Shown here: in pieces, positions 26,533-34,376 of the stretch | Layout of the letters: each line of letters opens with the position of its first letter | How positions within the stretch are numbered: the first letter of the stretch is position 1 | NCBI GenBank assembly: GCA_018812715.1 | Contig: JAHJCT010000017.1 | Location: forward strand, 124,001-188,000 | From: Microcaldota archaeon | GTDB taxonomy: Archaea; Micrarchaeota; Micrarchaeia; Anstonellales; Bilamarchaeaceae | DNA: 64,000 nucleotides | Reading direction: 5' to 3' | Notes under the pieces: generated by a model | Told to the model about the DNA's origin: nothing | The model's database searches: none | What the model saw: only the letters and a program-made list of their open reading frames with translations | Made by a program: the position numbers and the translations under genes

Positions 26533-26928
26533 ATGATAGTTGGTGAAAGGATACTTGAAGTCAGTGGAAATAGACCGACCCGCGAACCTGTAAAAGGGCT
26601 AAGCATAAACATCTCATTGGAAGATGTAGCGAAAGGAGAGGAAAACCTCGAAATAACCTACGTTTATACTGCTTCTTACAATGAAAATGCTGGTGAGATC
26701 AAAATCAAAGGCTTACTTATGGCCAAAGAAGAAGCTAAGCGCGTGAAAGAAATAGTCGACAAATGGAAAAAGGAAAAGAAAATCCCAGAAGACTATGCAA
26801 CACAAGTACTAAGTGCAGTAAACTACAGTGGAAGTGCGAATGGTACTTTGCTGGCAAGAGTGCTTGGTTTGACAGCACCTTTGATTCCACCAAGAATCCA
26901 GCTTTCAAAAGCTGAAAAATCAAACTAA
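26533..26928 (+). CDS. Conserved archaeal protein of unknown function, SecB-like pattern
   Basis: The 131-aa protein has the sequence pattern of a conserved archaeal family: an N-terminal strand-rich half (LSINISLEDVAKGEENLEIT, AGEIKIKGLLMAKEEAKRV) and a C-terminus with NGTLLARVLGLTAPLIPPRI. The topology of strands followed by helices recalls the chaperone SecB, but that is only a suggestion. GGAGGT lies upstream of the ATG. It overlaps the 3' end of priS by nine bases. Confidence 0.65.
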   Translation: MIVGERILEVSGNRPTREPVKGLSINISLEDVAKGEENLEITYVYTASYNENAGEIKIKGLLMAKEEAKRVKEIVDKWKKEKKIPEDYATQVLSAVNYSGSANGTLLARVLGLTAPLIPPRIQLSKAEKSN

Positions 26929-27987
26929 CTGGGCGCTTTTTTTCAGCACATAAAATAAAGCAAGGGGCTGTGGCAGCTCCTTTATCTCATCTTTTTTATA
27001 TGAATGCGTCTCACCAATTAGCTTAAGCTCTGGTACATCTTCTGTAAATCTTATCTTTACTGTTTCTTTGCTTTCAAGCATCGCATCTTTCAAAGGATCA
27101 AAAGATTCTACATCATCCACTATTTTTGCTATTAATCCAGTTTCACCATGAATGCTATTTGGTACCCTTATCAGTTTGCTAAGGTCTTGCGTAACGCCCA
27201 CATCAGTATTAACCGAGCTTACTGGCAGTGTATCAGCCACAATTTTCAATCTACTAATCAAGTCGCTTAGTTTCAATGAGGTTTTACTCCAATTCCCCTC
27301 TTCAACACCCCCAATGAAGAAATTCCTCTTTTCTTCCTTACAAAAAACCCTTGAAATCTCTGAAGGTTTTTCCATTAATAATTTGATGGTGCGACGTGCC
27401 AATCTTCCCCTGTACCCGCCTTCACTTGGCTTTGGACCAAAAAGTTTTGGTGGATGGGTTTCACTTGTCTGAAAGAACTCTTGGTAATCAAGTCCTTGTC
27501 CCATGATATAATCAACAAGTTCTCTTCTCTCATCTCCACCAAGTTTCAGGTAATCTGCATCTCTGACATGTACATGGTAGCCCCTGTTCCCCGAAAAAAC
27601 AACAACAATGTCTTTTATGCCAAAATCATTCACTAAAAAATCATCTACCAATCTTTTCAAATCTTCTTTTACTTCATCAAGTTTGCTATACTGGCCGTAT
27701 TTTCCTTCGGCATGTATGTCTAAATCGAATATCAGATCTGCTCCTTTCCATTGTTTTTTCTGCATTGGTGTGGCTCCTGGAAATTCATAATAGGCTGCTG
27801 AATGCGAAACAAACATCGGCGTGTTATTGCATAAATAACTTCTGAATGCAGAAACATTTGCAAAATCAAGATGTCTGGCATCGATCTTCTTAATATTACC
27901 AATTCCAAATTCTCTTTGTTCTATTGCAGGTATTTTAAATTCTGCAATCTCGTAGTATGATGCAAATATCTTTTTTGCCCAGTTCAT
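26920..27987 (-). CDS. priS: DNA primase small (catalytic) subunit
   Basis: The catalytic DxD motif lies in ADLIFDLDIHAEG (~88), followed by VFSGNRGYHVHV (~128), the nucleotide-binding signature of archaeal/eukaryotic primase p48. A later conserved Asp (NTDVGVTQDLSKLIRVPNSI) completes the site. It makes RNA or mixed primers with PriL. 355 aa is a normal length. It overlaps priL by four bases (ATGA), so both subunits are translationally coupled. Confidence 0.95.
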   Translation of the reverse strand: MNWAKKIFASYYEIAEFKIPAIEQREFGIGNIKKIDARHLDFANVSAFRSYLCNNTPMFVSHSAAYYEFPGATPMQKKQWKGADLIFDLDIHAEGKYGQYSKLDEVKEDLKRLVDDFLVNDFGIKDIVVVFSGNRGYHVHVRDADYLKLGGDERRELVDYIMGQGLDYQEFFQTSETHPPKLFGPKPSEGGYRGRLARRTIKLLMEKPSEISRVFCKEEKRNFFIGGVEEGNWSKTSLKLSDLISRLKIVADTLPVSSVNTDVGVTQDLSKLIRVPNSIHGETGLIAKIVDDVESFDPLKDAMLESKETVKIRFTEDVPELKLIGETHSYKKDEIKELPQPLALFYVLKKSAQLV

Positions 27988-28925
27988 TTCAAAATCTCCT
28001 TTTTCCTTTGTTCATTTAATTTATGCCAGCGAATTGGATTACCAACCCTGCATACTGCACAGCAAAGCCCATAACTCATTACTGTGGCGCATGAAGGCAC
28101 GTTATATCCTTTCTTCTTCAGGTGCTTTATCTGATATCTTGTTGTCTTTTCACTAAAGTCTGGCAATTGAGTATATATTCCAGTTATTGCATCTTCCCCT
28201 GTTCCAATACCATTAAGATAAACTGCCAGATACCATCTTGCAGAATGATTAAGGTTCTCATGCTTTTTCGCACTTTCAAGAAGCTTTAGAATACATGGCG
28301 GGTGATCTCCTTTTTTTACTACGATTGTTGTTTCGCTCTTTGGAAGTTCTTCAATTAATTTTTCTCCAGCTCTTTTGATTGCTTCAGGTGCATCCTTTAC
28401 AAGCGGAATATCTTCGATGTGTTTTCTCACTGCCTCCTCTACCAATCTTTTGAAATCATTATCATTTATCTCTACAAATCCATTTGTTATTTTTCTGTTT
28501 ATCAATCGGTAGTGCGTAGAGCGGATGCTGTATGATACGTATGTCGGAAGATCAAGCAATAGTTTTCCATCCTTTCGAAGAGGCACAATATCAAATCGTG
28601 ATGCAACACGTTCAATCGTTCCCTTACTCTCTTTATCTATGTAATTTCTCACAAGTTTAGATTCATTAATTGAAAATTTGCTTGTTATGAACGAATTTCT
28701 CAAATAACCCAGAATCATTCTAGCAGCAGCAAAAGAGGCAATTTCTTCCTTTTTTCCACTTTCATGTAGCACCATCCTTTTGGTGCTCTCCCCCCTCAAG
28801 CTTTTTTTTATTCTCTCAACACCAAGAATCACTATCTGGTCTGTAAGTGCCATATCTTCAATAATTCTCTTAGCTTCGCTGGAGAATGGATATTTGAGTG
28901 CAAAGTCTAAATCCTCCATAATCAT
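27984..28925 (-). CDS. priL: DNA primase large subunit
   Basis: The C-terminal domain contains the cysteines of the conserved 4Fe-4S cluster: HPPCILKLL, VPSCATVMSYGLCCAVC. The N-terminal half is helical with the ALTDQIVILG pattern of archaeal PriL. It binds PriS and controls primer initiation and length. At 313 aa it is somewhat short but complete. The gene overlaps its neighbours on both sides by four bases, making one operon from 31.0 to 26.9 kb. Confidence 0.9.
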   Translation of the reverse strand: MIMEDLDFALKYPFSSEAKRIIEDMALTDQIVILGVERIKKSLRGESTKRMVLHESGKKEEIASFAAARMILGYLRNSFITSKFSINESKLVRNYIDKESKGTIERVASRFDIVPLRKDGKLLLDLPTYVSYSIRSTHYRLINRKITNGFVEINDNDFKRLVEEAVRKHIEDIPLVKDAPEAIKRAGEKLIEELPKSETTIVVKKGDHPPCILKLLESAKKHENLNHSARWYLAVYLNGIGTGEDAITGIYTQLPDFSEKTTRYQIKHLKKKGYNVPSCATVMSYGLCCAVCRVGNPIRWHKLNEQRKKEILK

Positions 28926-29437
28926 TTCTTTCTTGTTCTTTTTTTATGCCTTTTCCCAATAGCTGTAACAAGAAGATAACCTGCATCAAAAGCTACTACT
29001 GCTGCAAAATAGTCCCATCTTCCAAATACAACAAGAACCAAAGCTCCAATCTGAAGTATTGGTCTGTATGTTTCCAAAGGCCTCCATTTTCCTATATAAT
29101 CCACTTCGTCAAGAAATGCCAGTACTAGGAAATAACAGAACAGTACCATGTCTATGGATGGCATTCCAAGAAACAGTAGGGATAAGGCAACAACTAGAAA
29201 GCCCACTCTATGAGCAACAGTATCTACTTTCCTTGCAAAAACCTGAGCAATAATCGCACCAAGGAAAAGTACTGAAAAGGAAGCTACACTTATTAGATAA
29301 CCAATCAGAACGCCATAAATAACCGCAAGAAAATATTTCAACGGATGTTTACTCTTCTTATCATCATCTAACCAATCTACTGTTTTTACCAAAAGACCGG
29401 TAATAAACGCCAAAATATACATCAACATATTAATCAC
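28922..29437 (-). CDS. Multi-pass membrane protein, unknown
   Basis: The 171-aa protein has five or six hydrophobic segments (LMYILAFITGLLVKTVDW, FLAVIYGVLIGYLISVASF, VLFCYFLVLAFLDEVDYI and others) and a basic C-terminus. The conserved-looking DWLDDD and DEVDYIG acidic spots between helices may matter for function. It sits between deoxyhypusine synthase and priL, overlapping both. No family is recognised. Confidence 0.6.
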   Translation of the reverse strand: MINMLMYILAFITGLLVKTVDWLDDDKKSKHPLKYFLAVIYGVLIGYLISVASFSVLFLGAIIAQVFARKVDTVAHRVGFLVVALSLLFLGMPSIDMVLFCYFLVLAFLDEVDYIGKWRPLETYRPILQIGALVLVVFGRWDYFAAVVAFDAGYLLVTAIGKRHKKRTRKK

Positions 29438-30308
29438 CCAATATTGGTGCCATTATCAATGGAAATGCAATAGTTGCATCACAGTCTACTGTTACATGGT
29501 TTGCTTGTTCTTTTATTTTACCCCATGAAATGCCCTCGCTGGTTCTTGCCCCACTCAAAGAGCCATCCCAGGGTGATGCGGTTGTAACATAAACAGCATA
29601 ATCAAATCCTCCCCTAAGAAGATTGACTCCTATGGCATGATGTTTTGAAATTCCGCCCCCAAGTACTATCCCGCCACTTTTTTCTGCATCAAGTGCCATC
29701 TGTGCTAATCTTCCCATGTCTTTTGTTACATCTATTACAAAGTCTTTATTCTGCTGTTTGAAGAAATACGTCTGCAAACCTATGGCAGAATCTGTAATCC
29801 CGGGACAGAATACTGGAATATCATTTTTAGCACACCAATACAGGAAAGAATCTTGCTTTCCTTTTTCTCCAATCTTCTTTGCCATTTCTGAAGGCGAGAC
29901 TGTTTTTCCTTTCAGTTCTTTGAATATCTCTGCCATAAACAGTTCCAAATACTCATAACATTCATTTGGAACAAGAATATTTCCAATTCTATTAATCTGC
30001 TTTTTATGAAGTTCAGTATCATTCATTACAAAGTCTCCTAACAGATAATCCTTCTCTGACCGAATAATGTCGTGATCCAAACTTCCGCCAGCTGTAATTA
30101 TCACATCTACGAATTTTCTTTTGCACAGTTCTGTTATCAGACCTCTTAATCCTGATGCCACCATATTCGAAGTAAATGTAAGAAATATTGTTGCATCTTC
30201 CTTCTTCATCCTTTCAATTATCTCAATCGCTTTGCTAATATTAGTTGCCTGAAACCCGGTACTGAGTTTTGGATTTATCTCTCCTAATTTGATATCGTTT
30301 ATCTTCAT
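29430..30308 (-). CDS. dys: Deoxyhypusine synthase
   Basis: NAD-binding and catalytic motifs are clear: LTFTSNMVASGLRG (~42), ITAGGSLDHDIIR (~70), FCPGITDSAIG (~165) and the Lys-containing GGGISKHHAIG (~216). The enzyme transfers the butylamine group of spermidine to a lysine of aIF5A, the first hypusine step. The 292-aa length is normal. It overlaps the downstream membrane-protein gene by eight bases and the upstream hydrate dehydratase gene by four. Confidence 0.95.
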   Translation of the reverse strand: MKINDIKLGEINPKLSTGFQATNISKAIEIIERMKKEDATIFLTFTSNMVASGLRGLITELCKRKFVDVIITAGGSLDHDIIRSEKDYLLGDFVMNDTELHKKQINRIGNILVPNECYEYLELFMAEIFKELKGKTVSPSEMAKKIGEKGKQDSFLYWCAKNDIPVFCPGITDSAIGLQTYFFKQQNKDFVIDVTKDMGRLAQMALDAEKSGGIVLGGGISKHHAIGVNLLRGGFDYAVYVTTASPWDGSLSGARTSEGISWGKIKEQANHVTVDCDATIAFPLIMAPILGD

Positions 30309-31024
30309 TTTCTCACTGCCAATTCATTTGCAAGGTCACTAGCGCAATAATTATACCCATATCTTTTTTTGAGTCTATTGCCTGCATTTCCAGCTATTTT
30401 CGTAGCCGCAACAGTTGCTGTGAAGCTATCATTTTTACATGCGAGGGCAGCTACCAACCCTGCAAGCACATCGCCAGTTCCGCCTTTAGTCATCCCAACA
30501 TTATGCACAGTATTAGTGACAATCTCTTTTCCATTGCTGATTATATCTACTGCACCTTTTTTCAGAATGATGCATTTGTGCAGGTTTGCCATTTCTTTTA
30601 CATTATTCTCAGTGCCACTTCTACCAAAAAGCATTCTAAATTCTCCCTCATGTGGCGTAAGGATTGCATTTTTTGGTACCCTTCCTTTAATTCGCTTCAA
30701 TCCATCACCATCAATCACAAGTTTCTTTGCCTCTAATTGTCTTGCATTAAACTTTCCTTTTCCTAAACCAACTCCAGATAAAACACAGTCCATTTCATCG
30801 ATTTTTCTAAGATCATGAAGCACAATAACCTCCGGAATTGTTTTTACTGCATTTATCAGATGGTGATCATTTTCTCCGGGGTAAAAATAGATAAGATCTA
30901 CAAAGCGCCGTGCAGCCAATATGGCAAGCATTGGAGCACCATGATATTCTTTGCTCCCACCAACTATCAATAGCTTTCCGTTTTCTCCTTTATGTGAATC
31001 TTTTTCAGGAATATGTAGCTTCAT
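30305..31024 (-). CDS. nnrD: NAD(P)H-hydrate dehydratase (NnrD/carbohydrate kinase-like)
   Basis: The protein has HKGENGKLLIVGGSKEYHGA at the start, GVGLGKG, ILTPHEGEF (~122) and the nucleotide-binding NVGMTKGGTGDVLAGLVAAL (~176), all typical of the NnrD domain. It repairs damaged hydrated NAD(P)H using ADP or ATP. The usual epimerase domain (NnrE) is absent, leaving 239 aa; a separate NnrE gene would be expected elsewhere. Confidence 0.9.
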   Translation of the reverse strand: MKLHIPEKDSHKGENGKLLIVGGSKEYHGAPMLAILAARRFVDLIYFYPGENDHHLINAVKTIPEVIVLHDLRKIDEMDCVLSGVGLGKGKFNARQLEAKKLVIDGDGLKRIKGRVPKNAILTPHEGEFRMLFGRSGTENNVKEMANLHKCIILKKGAVDIISNGKEIVTNTVHNVGMTKGGTGDVLAGLVAALACKNDSFTATVAATKIAGNAGNRLKKRYGYNYCASDLANELAVRK

Positions 31025-31052
31025 GATTTACTTTCTTATCTCAGATTTAAAA

Positions 31053-31862
31053 CTATTCCTCAAAGTATTTTCTTATCTCACTATTCAGTTTCTCTGCTTC
31101 TTTTGCAGCCGCCTCAGCTGGATCTCCCCCATGCTTTTCATGTGCGTAGGCAATTGAAGAGGATGCATTTATCCTATGGATTGCAGCATTTTCCTTTATT
31201 ACTTCCATTACCATGCCAAGGTCGCCGCCCTGCGCTCCTATTCCAGGAATAAGCATAGGCACTTCGTTTTTTGTAGTTTCCACAATCTTTATTATGGCAT
31301 CGCTTGTAGCCCCAACAACAATGCCGCATTTCCATTCTATTGCTTTCTCAAGAACTTTTTCATAGAGATATCCTTCTCCGCATTTCAATTCCTGAAAATC
31401 CTTTGCACCTTTGTTGGAGGTTCTGCATAAAAGATAAGCCAATTTATCATCTCTAAGGAATGGTCTTACTGAATCTTCCCCCATATATGGATTAATCGTT
31501 GCAGCATCAGCACCCCAGAAATCATATGCCTCTTTTGCATATGCTTCGCTTGTTTTCCCTATATCCCCTCTCTTTACATCAATTATTACTGGAGTTTCCT
31601 CTTTGAATTCCTCTATGATATTGCCTAAAGCATGAAGTCCATCAAAGCCATATTGTGCAAAGAATGCATAATTCGGCTTTATTGCTGATATTGCATTTTC
31701 TTCAAGCAGTGTTTCTGTTATTTCACAAAAATAATCTGTGATCAACTCTTCTACTTCTTCTTCAGGCTCTTTTGTTATTCTTGATACTACCGGGTCAATT
31801 CCAAAACAGAGGATTGTTCTATTTTCATTTGCTGATTCTATAAGACGATCTAAAGTATTCAT
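31053..31862 (-). CDS. pyrF: Orotidine 5'-phosphate decarboxylase, type 2
   Basis: The signature VIIDVKRGDIGKT (~91) contains the catalytic Asp-Lys-Asp array of OMP decarboxylase. The length (269 aa) and TILCFGIDPV start mark the longer type 2 form found in some bacteria and archaea. It makes UMP, the last step of pyrimidine synthesis. The C-terminal INASSSIAYAH loop replaces the usual phosphate-gripper. It is separated by 28 bp from the nnrD gene and probably in the same transcript. Confidence 0.93.
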   Translation of the reverse strand: MNTLDRLIESANENRTILCFGIDPVVSRITKEPEEEVEELITDYFCEITETLLEENAISAIKPNYAFFAQYGFDGLHALGNIIEEFKEETPVIIDVKRGDIGKTSEAYAKEAYDFWGADAATINPYMGEDSVRPFLRDDKLAYLLCRTSNKGAKDFQELKCGEGYLYEKVLEKAIEWKCGIVVGATSDAIIKIVETTKNEVPMLIPGIGAQGGDLGMVMEVIKENAAIHRINASSSIAYAHEKHGGDPAEAAAKEAEKLNSEIRKYFEE

Positions 31863-31888
31863 AACTATTCAATTGCTGGCAAATGATT

Positions 31889-32695
31889 TTATAACTCTCT
31901 TACAGTTGAATTCCCATCACTTATGCTTATCATAACAGTTGAGCTGCCAAAATCAACCCTAAGTACATTTCCAATTTCTGAAAAAACAGGTGCACTAGGA
32001 CAGGAATTTGATAGATCATAAGTAGCGGCCGAAACACCAGTTTGGCTAAATGAAAGTTCAATCAGCCTTCTGGAACCCTCCTGGAAAATAAATAACAAAC
32101 CCTCATGATATCTCATCAATGGTGTATGTCTTGATGCTGGAAATTCAAGAAGATCATCAATATTATTTCTCAGAAATGTATTCCCCATTCTGCTAAGATC
32201 ATTATATACTAAAGTTCCATTTTCATTGATTAAAAATAAATATTCAGCATTATCTCCAGCTATCCATGTTAGCGCTCGAGAACCAAACTCATCATGCTCA
32301 ACACTAAATGTATCCTCTCTTCTTCCAGGTAATGTTGTTTCTCTTCTGCGTATTGCTTCTGTACCAAGTGTTACTATCACTCTTTCCTCGGCTATAATTA
32401 GGGTCCTATTTTCACCACAGACCATGTCAAGATATTCTCCGGCTACTGTAGTTGGTGAAATAGCAAGTTCTATTGATTCATATCTTATTCCATTTGATAA
32501 AAACGAGATCCTACTATTTGAAATATCTAATGAACAGTTTCCTCGTGCAAGAATTTGTTGTTGATATGATACTCCCGGTCTTTCAAAATGATGTTGTGGA
32601 ATCCCTGCCAAAGTATCTGTTGGAGCAAAAAGTAGTGATGCAGCAGAAAAACCAGCTGCTAGAATATTTGTTCTTCTGGCGTTACGCATCCGCAT
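31889..32695 (-). CDS. Secreted beta-rich protein, unknown
   Basis: An N-terminal signal-like segment (NILAAGFSAASLLFAP) is followed by about 240 residues with repeated strands (TLIIAEERVIVTLG, RALTWIAGDNAEYLFL, GLLFIFQEGSRRLIELSF), which may form a beta propeller. Two or three cysteines could pair outside the cell. It starts one base after the stop of the gene upstream. No family is recognised. Confidence 0.6.
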   Translation of the reverse strand: MRMRNARRTNILAAGFSAASLLFAPTDTLAGIPQHHFERPGVSYQQQILARGNCSLDISNSRISFLSNGIRYESIELAISPTTVAGEYLDMVCGENRTLIIAEERVIVTLGTEAIRRRETTLPGRREDTFSVEHDEFGSRALTWIAGDNAEYLFLINENGTLVYNDLSRMGNTFLRNNIDDLLEFPASRHTPLMRYHEGLLFIFQEGSRRLIELSFSQTGVSAATYDLSNSCPSAPVFSEIGNVLRVDFGSSTVMISISDGNSTVREL

Positions 32696-32696
32696 T

Positions 32697-33209
32697 TTAT
32701 CCGCCAGTTACTCTTCTTAACAAGTCTGTTCTTTCGGTTCTTGATATCATCTCTCCACGTTCTCCATCATTTGTGAGATTGTAAATCCTTGCTTGATGAA
32801 GATGTTGAGTGATGTCTCCAGTAACTTCATTTGCAACTTCTCGTGGCAATTCTACCCAATAGTTTCTTCCATTGATTTCAGTTCTTCTTCCTACCCATTC
32901 TTGTGCTTCTTCTGATCTTCTTTCTTCAACACGTCGTGGAACAATTTCTCCTACTGTAACTTCTCCTCTTGGTGCTTCTTCACTTATAGAACTGCGTTCT
33001 GCCCCTTCCCTGTCCATAGTCTCAGCCAAATCTCTGGCTTCTTGACTACCACCATTGATAGTACTACCATCAGGTCTTGTGATTGTTGTATTTCGATCAA
33101 GTAACATATCTCTGGTAGCTGTTCCTGGATCAAGTCTTGTATCAAAAACATATTGCTGACCACCAATTTCAACATTTTCCTGTCTTCTCATTCTTCCTGT
33201 TGCTGCCAT
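32697..33209 (-). CDS. Uncharacterised Arg/Glu-rich protein
   Basis: The 170-aa protein is highly charged, with many Arg-Glu pairs (GEIVPRRVEERRSEEAQEW). Two similar segments mention a folded motif: VEIGGQQYVFDTRLD near the start and TEINGRNYWVELPREV near the end, suggesting a duplicated small domain. No signal peptide or membrane helix is seen, yet it is in operon with a secreted protein. Function unknown. Confidence 0.55.
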   Translation of the reverse strand: MAATGRMRRQENVEIGGQQYVFDTRLDPGTATRDMLLDRNTTITRPDGSTINGGSQEARDLAETMDREGAERSSISEEAPRGEVTVGEIVPRRVEERRSEEAQEWVGRRTEINGRNYWVELPREVANEVTGDITQHLHQARIYNLTNDGERGEMISRTERTDLLRRVTGG

Positions 33210-33334
33210 ATATTCACCATTTTATTACTTCTTTATACACATACTTTATGCGGAAAAATTAATAAACATATTCACCTGTCGCATTATTTCGTAATCCATA
33301 TAAATGCCTCTTACTAAAGAAGAAACTAATTTAA

Positions 33335-33439
33335 GGGGTCATAGTATAACCAGGTAGTACGGCAGGCTCCAGATCTAGTCCTTTATAGGACACATAGAGC
33401 CGTAACCTGCATACCGGAGTTCAAATCTCCGTGACCCCA
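33335..33439 (+). tRNA. tRNA-Trp (anticodon CCA), one intron
   Basis: Acceptor GGGGTCA pairs with TGACCCC (33432-33438), discriminator A. Anticodon stem GCAGG/CCTGC (33362-33366, 33406-33410), anticodon CCA at 33369-33371, T arm CGGAG-TTCAAAT-CTCCG. The intron 33373-33404 (32 nt) is at 37/38. It is much shorter than the box C/D-bearing tRNA-Trp introns of Euryarchaeota. The mature RNA is 73 nt. Confidence 0.92.
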
Positions 33440-33498
33440 TTTGAAGCCAAGCTTCAAAGGGCCCCTTGAAACACTGTTTCAAGTAGGCCCCATTTGAA
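33435..33498 (+). repeat. Hairpin unit duplicating the 3' end of tRNA-Trp
   Basis: CCCCATTTGAA occurs at 33435-33445 (tRNA 3' end) and 33488-33498, period 53 bp. Between them are two perfect hairpins, TTTGAAGC-caa-GCTTCAAA (33441-33459) and CTTGAAAC-act-GTTTCAAG. Confidence 0.6.
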
Positions 33499-33507
33499 TG
33501 TGATATT

Positions 33508-34359
33508 ATGCGATTGTATCTTGCATTTTTGATTATAGGATTGATGGTTTTTGGTTGCACTGAAGAAGGTCAACCTGCAAACAACACAACTAGTTTGCCA
33601 ATTATTGTCCCAGCAAATAACACCACTCTTATCCCTTCTTCACCCCAAGGCCTTCCTTCTGATTATTCTGTAAATCTTGGCGATAAAATATCAGTAAACT
33701 ATACGCTTTGGGTTGATGGAAAAGTCTATGATACTAATAATGAAACTTTGGCAATTGAATCCGGGATATACAATCCATACAGAGTTTATGGTCCATTTGT
33801 TTTTGATGTGATTTTCAATCAAGGCGTAATCGATGGCTTTGTAGCAAATGTTATCGGCATGACAATAAATGAAACGATCTCATTTGCAGTAACCCCTGAT
33901 CGAGGATATGGGTACTATGATGAAACCAAGGTTATTACTGTTCCGCGTTACTATAACAAAAGCCTCTTTGAAACAGTACCGCTCTCTTATTTTGAAGAGC
34001 AGGGATTGAATACAAGTGTTGGCACAGGTTTTGATACTCCATATGGCACTGTTTTCATTAACAGTACTAATGAGGAAAATGCCACGCTATTTTATGTTTT
34101 AAGTCCAGGACAAAAATTCACTTTCAATGGAATTCCCCAGGAAGTTGTCAACTTAACAAATTTCACAGCAACGATAGAATATACTTTCAAACAAAACTCA
34201 ACCTATGTCATTCCACATCCTCAAACTGGAGCTCCGACATCTTACCTAGTAACAAACAAAACAGAGCAGAATATTACTCTGGATGCAAATCATAAACTTG
34301 CTAACAAGACATTAATCTTTGAAGTTACTTTGCTTGATGCAATTCCTTATAACAGTTAG
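33508..34359 (+). CDS. FKBP-type peptidyl-prolyl isomerase, lipoprotein-like
   Basis: A signal peptide ends in a lipobox-like VFGC (Cys ~17), then a Thr/Asn-rich linker with sequons precedes a SlyD-like FKBP domain (GDKISVNYTLWVDGKVYDT, VIGMTINETISFAVTPDRGY). The isomerase domain contains a large inserted flap, as in archaeal FKBP26-type proteins. It would help fold exported proteins at the outer face of the membrane. 283 aa. Confidence 0.85.
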   Translation: MRLYLAFLIIGLMVFGCTEEGQPANNTTSLPIIVPANNTTLIPSSPQGLPSDYSVNLGDKISVNYTLWVDGKVYDTNNETLAIESGIYNPYRVYGPFVFDVIFNQGVIDGFVANVIGMTINETISFAVTPDRGYGYYDETKVITVPRYYNKSLFETVPLSYFEEQGLNTSVGTGFDTPYGTVFINSTNEENATLFYVLSPGQKFTFNGIPQEVVNLTNFTATIEYTFKQNSTYVIPHPQTGAPTSYLVTNKTEQNITLDANHKLANKTLIFEVTLLDAIPYNS

Positions 34360-34376
34360 CTGCTGATGATTTGTAA

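Noticed and set aside
26440..26571. Origin recognition boxes near orc1 (ACTGGAAAG at 26440, TCAGTGGAAAT at 26561)
   Set aside because: Only short partial matches; one is inside a coding region and there is no inverted pair or AT-rich unwinding region.
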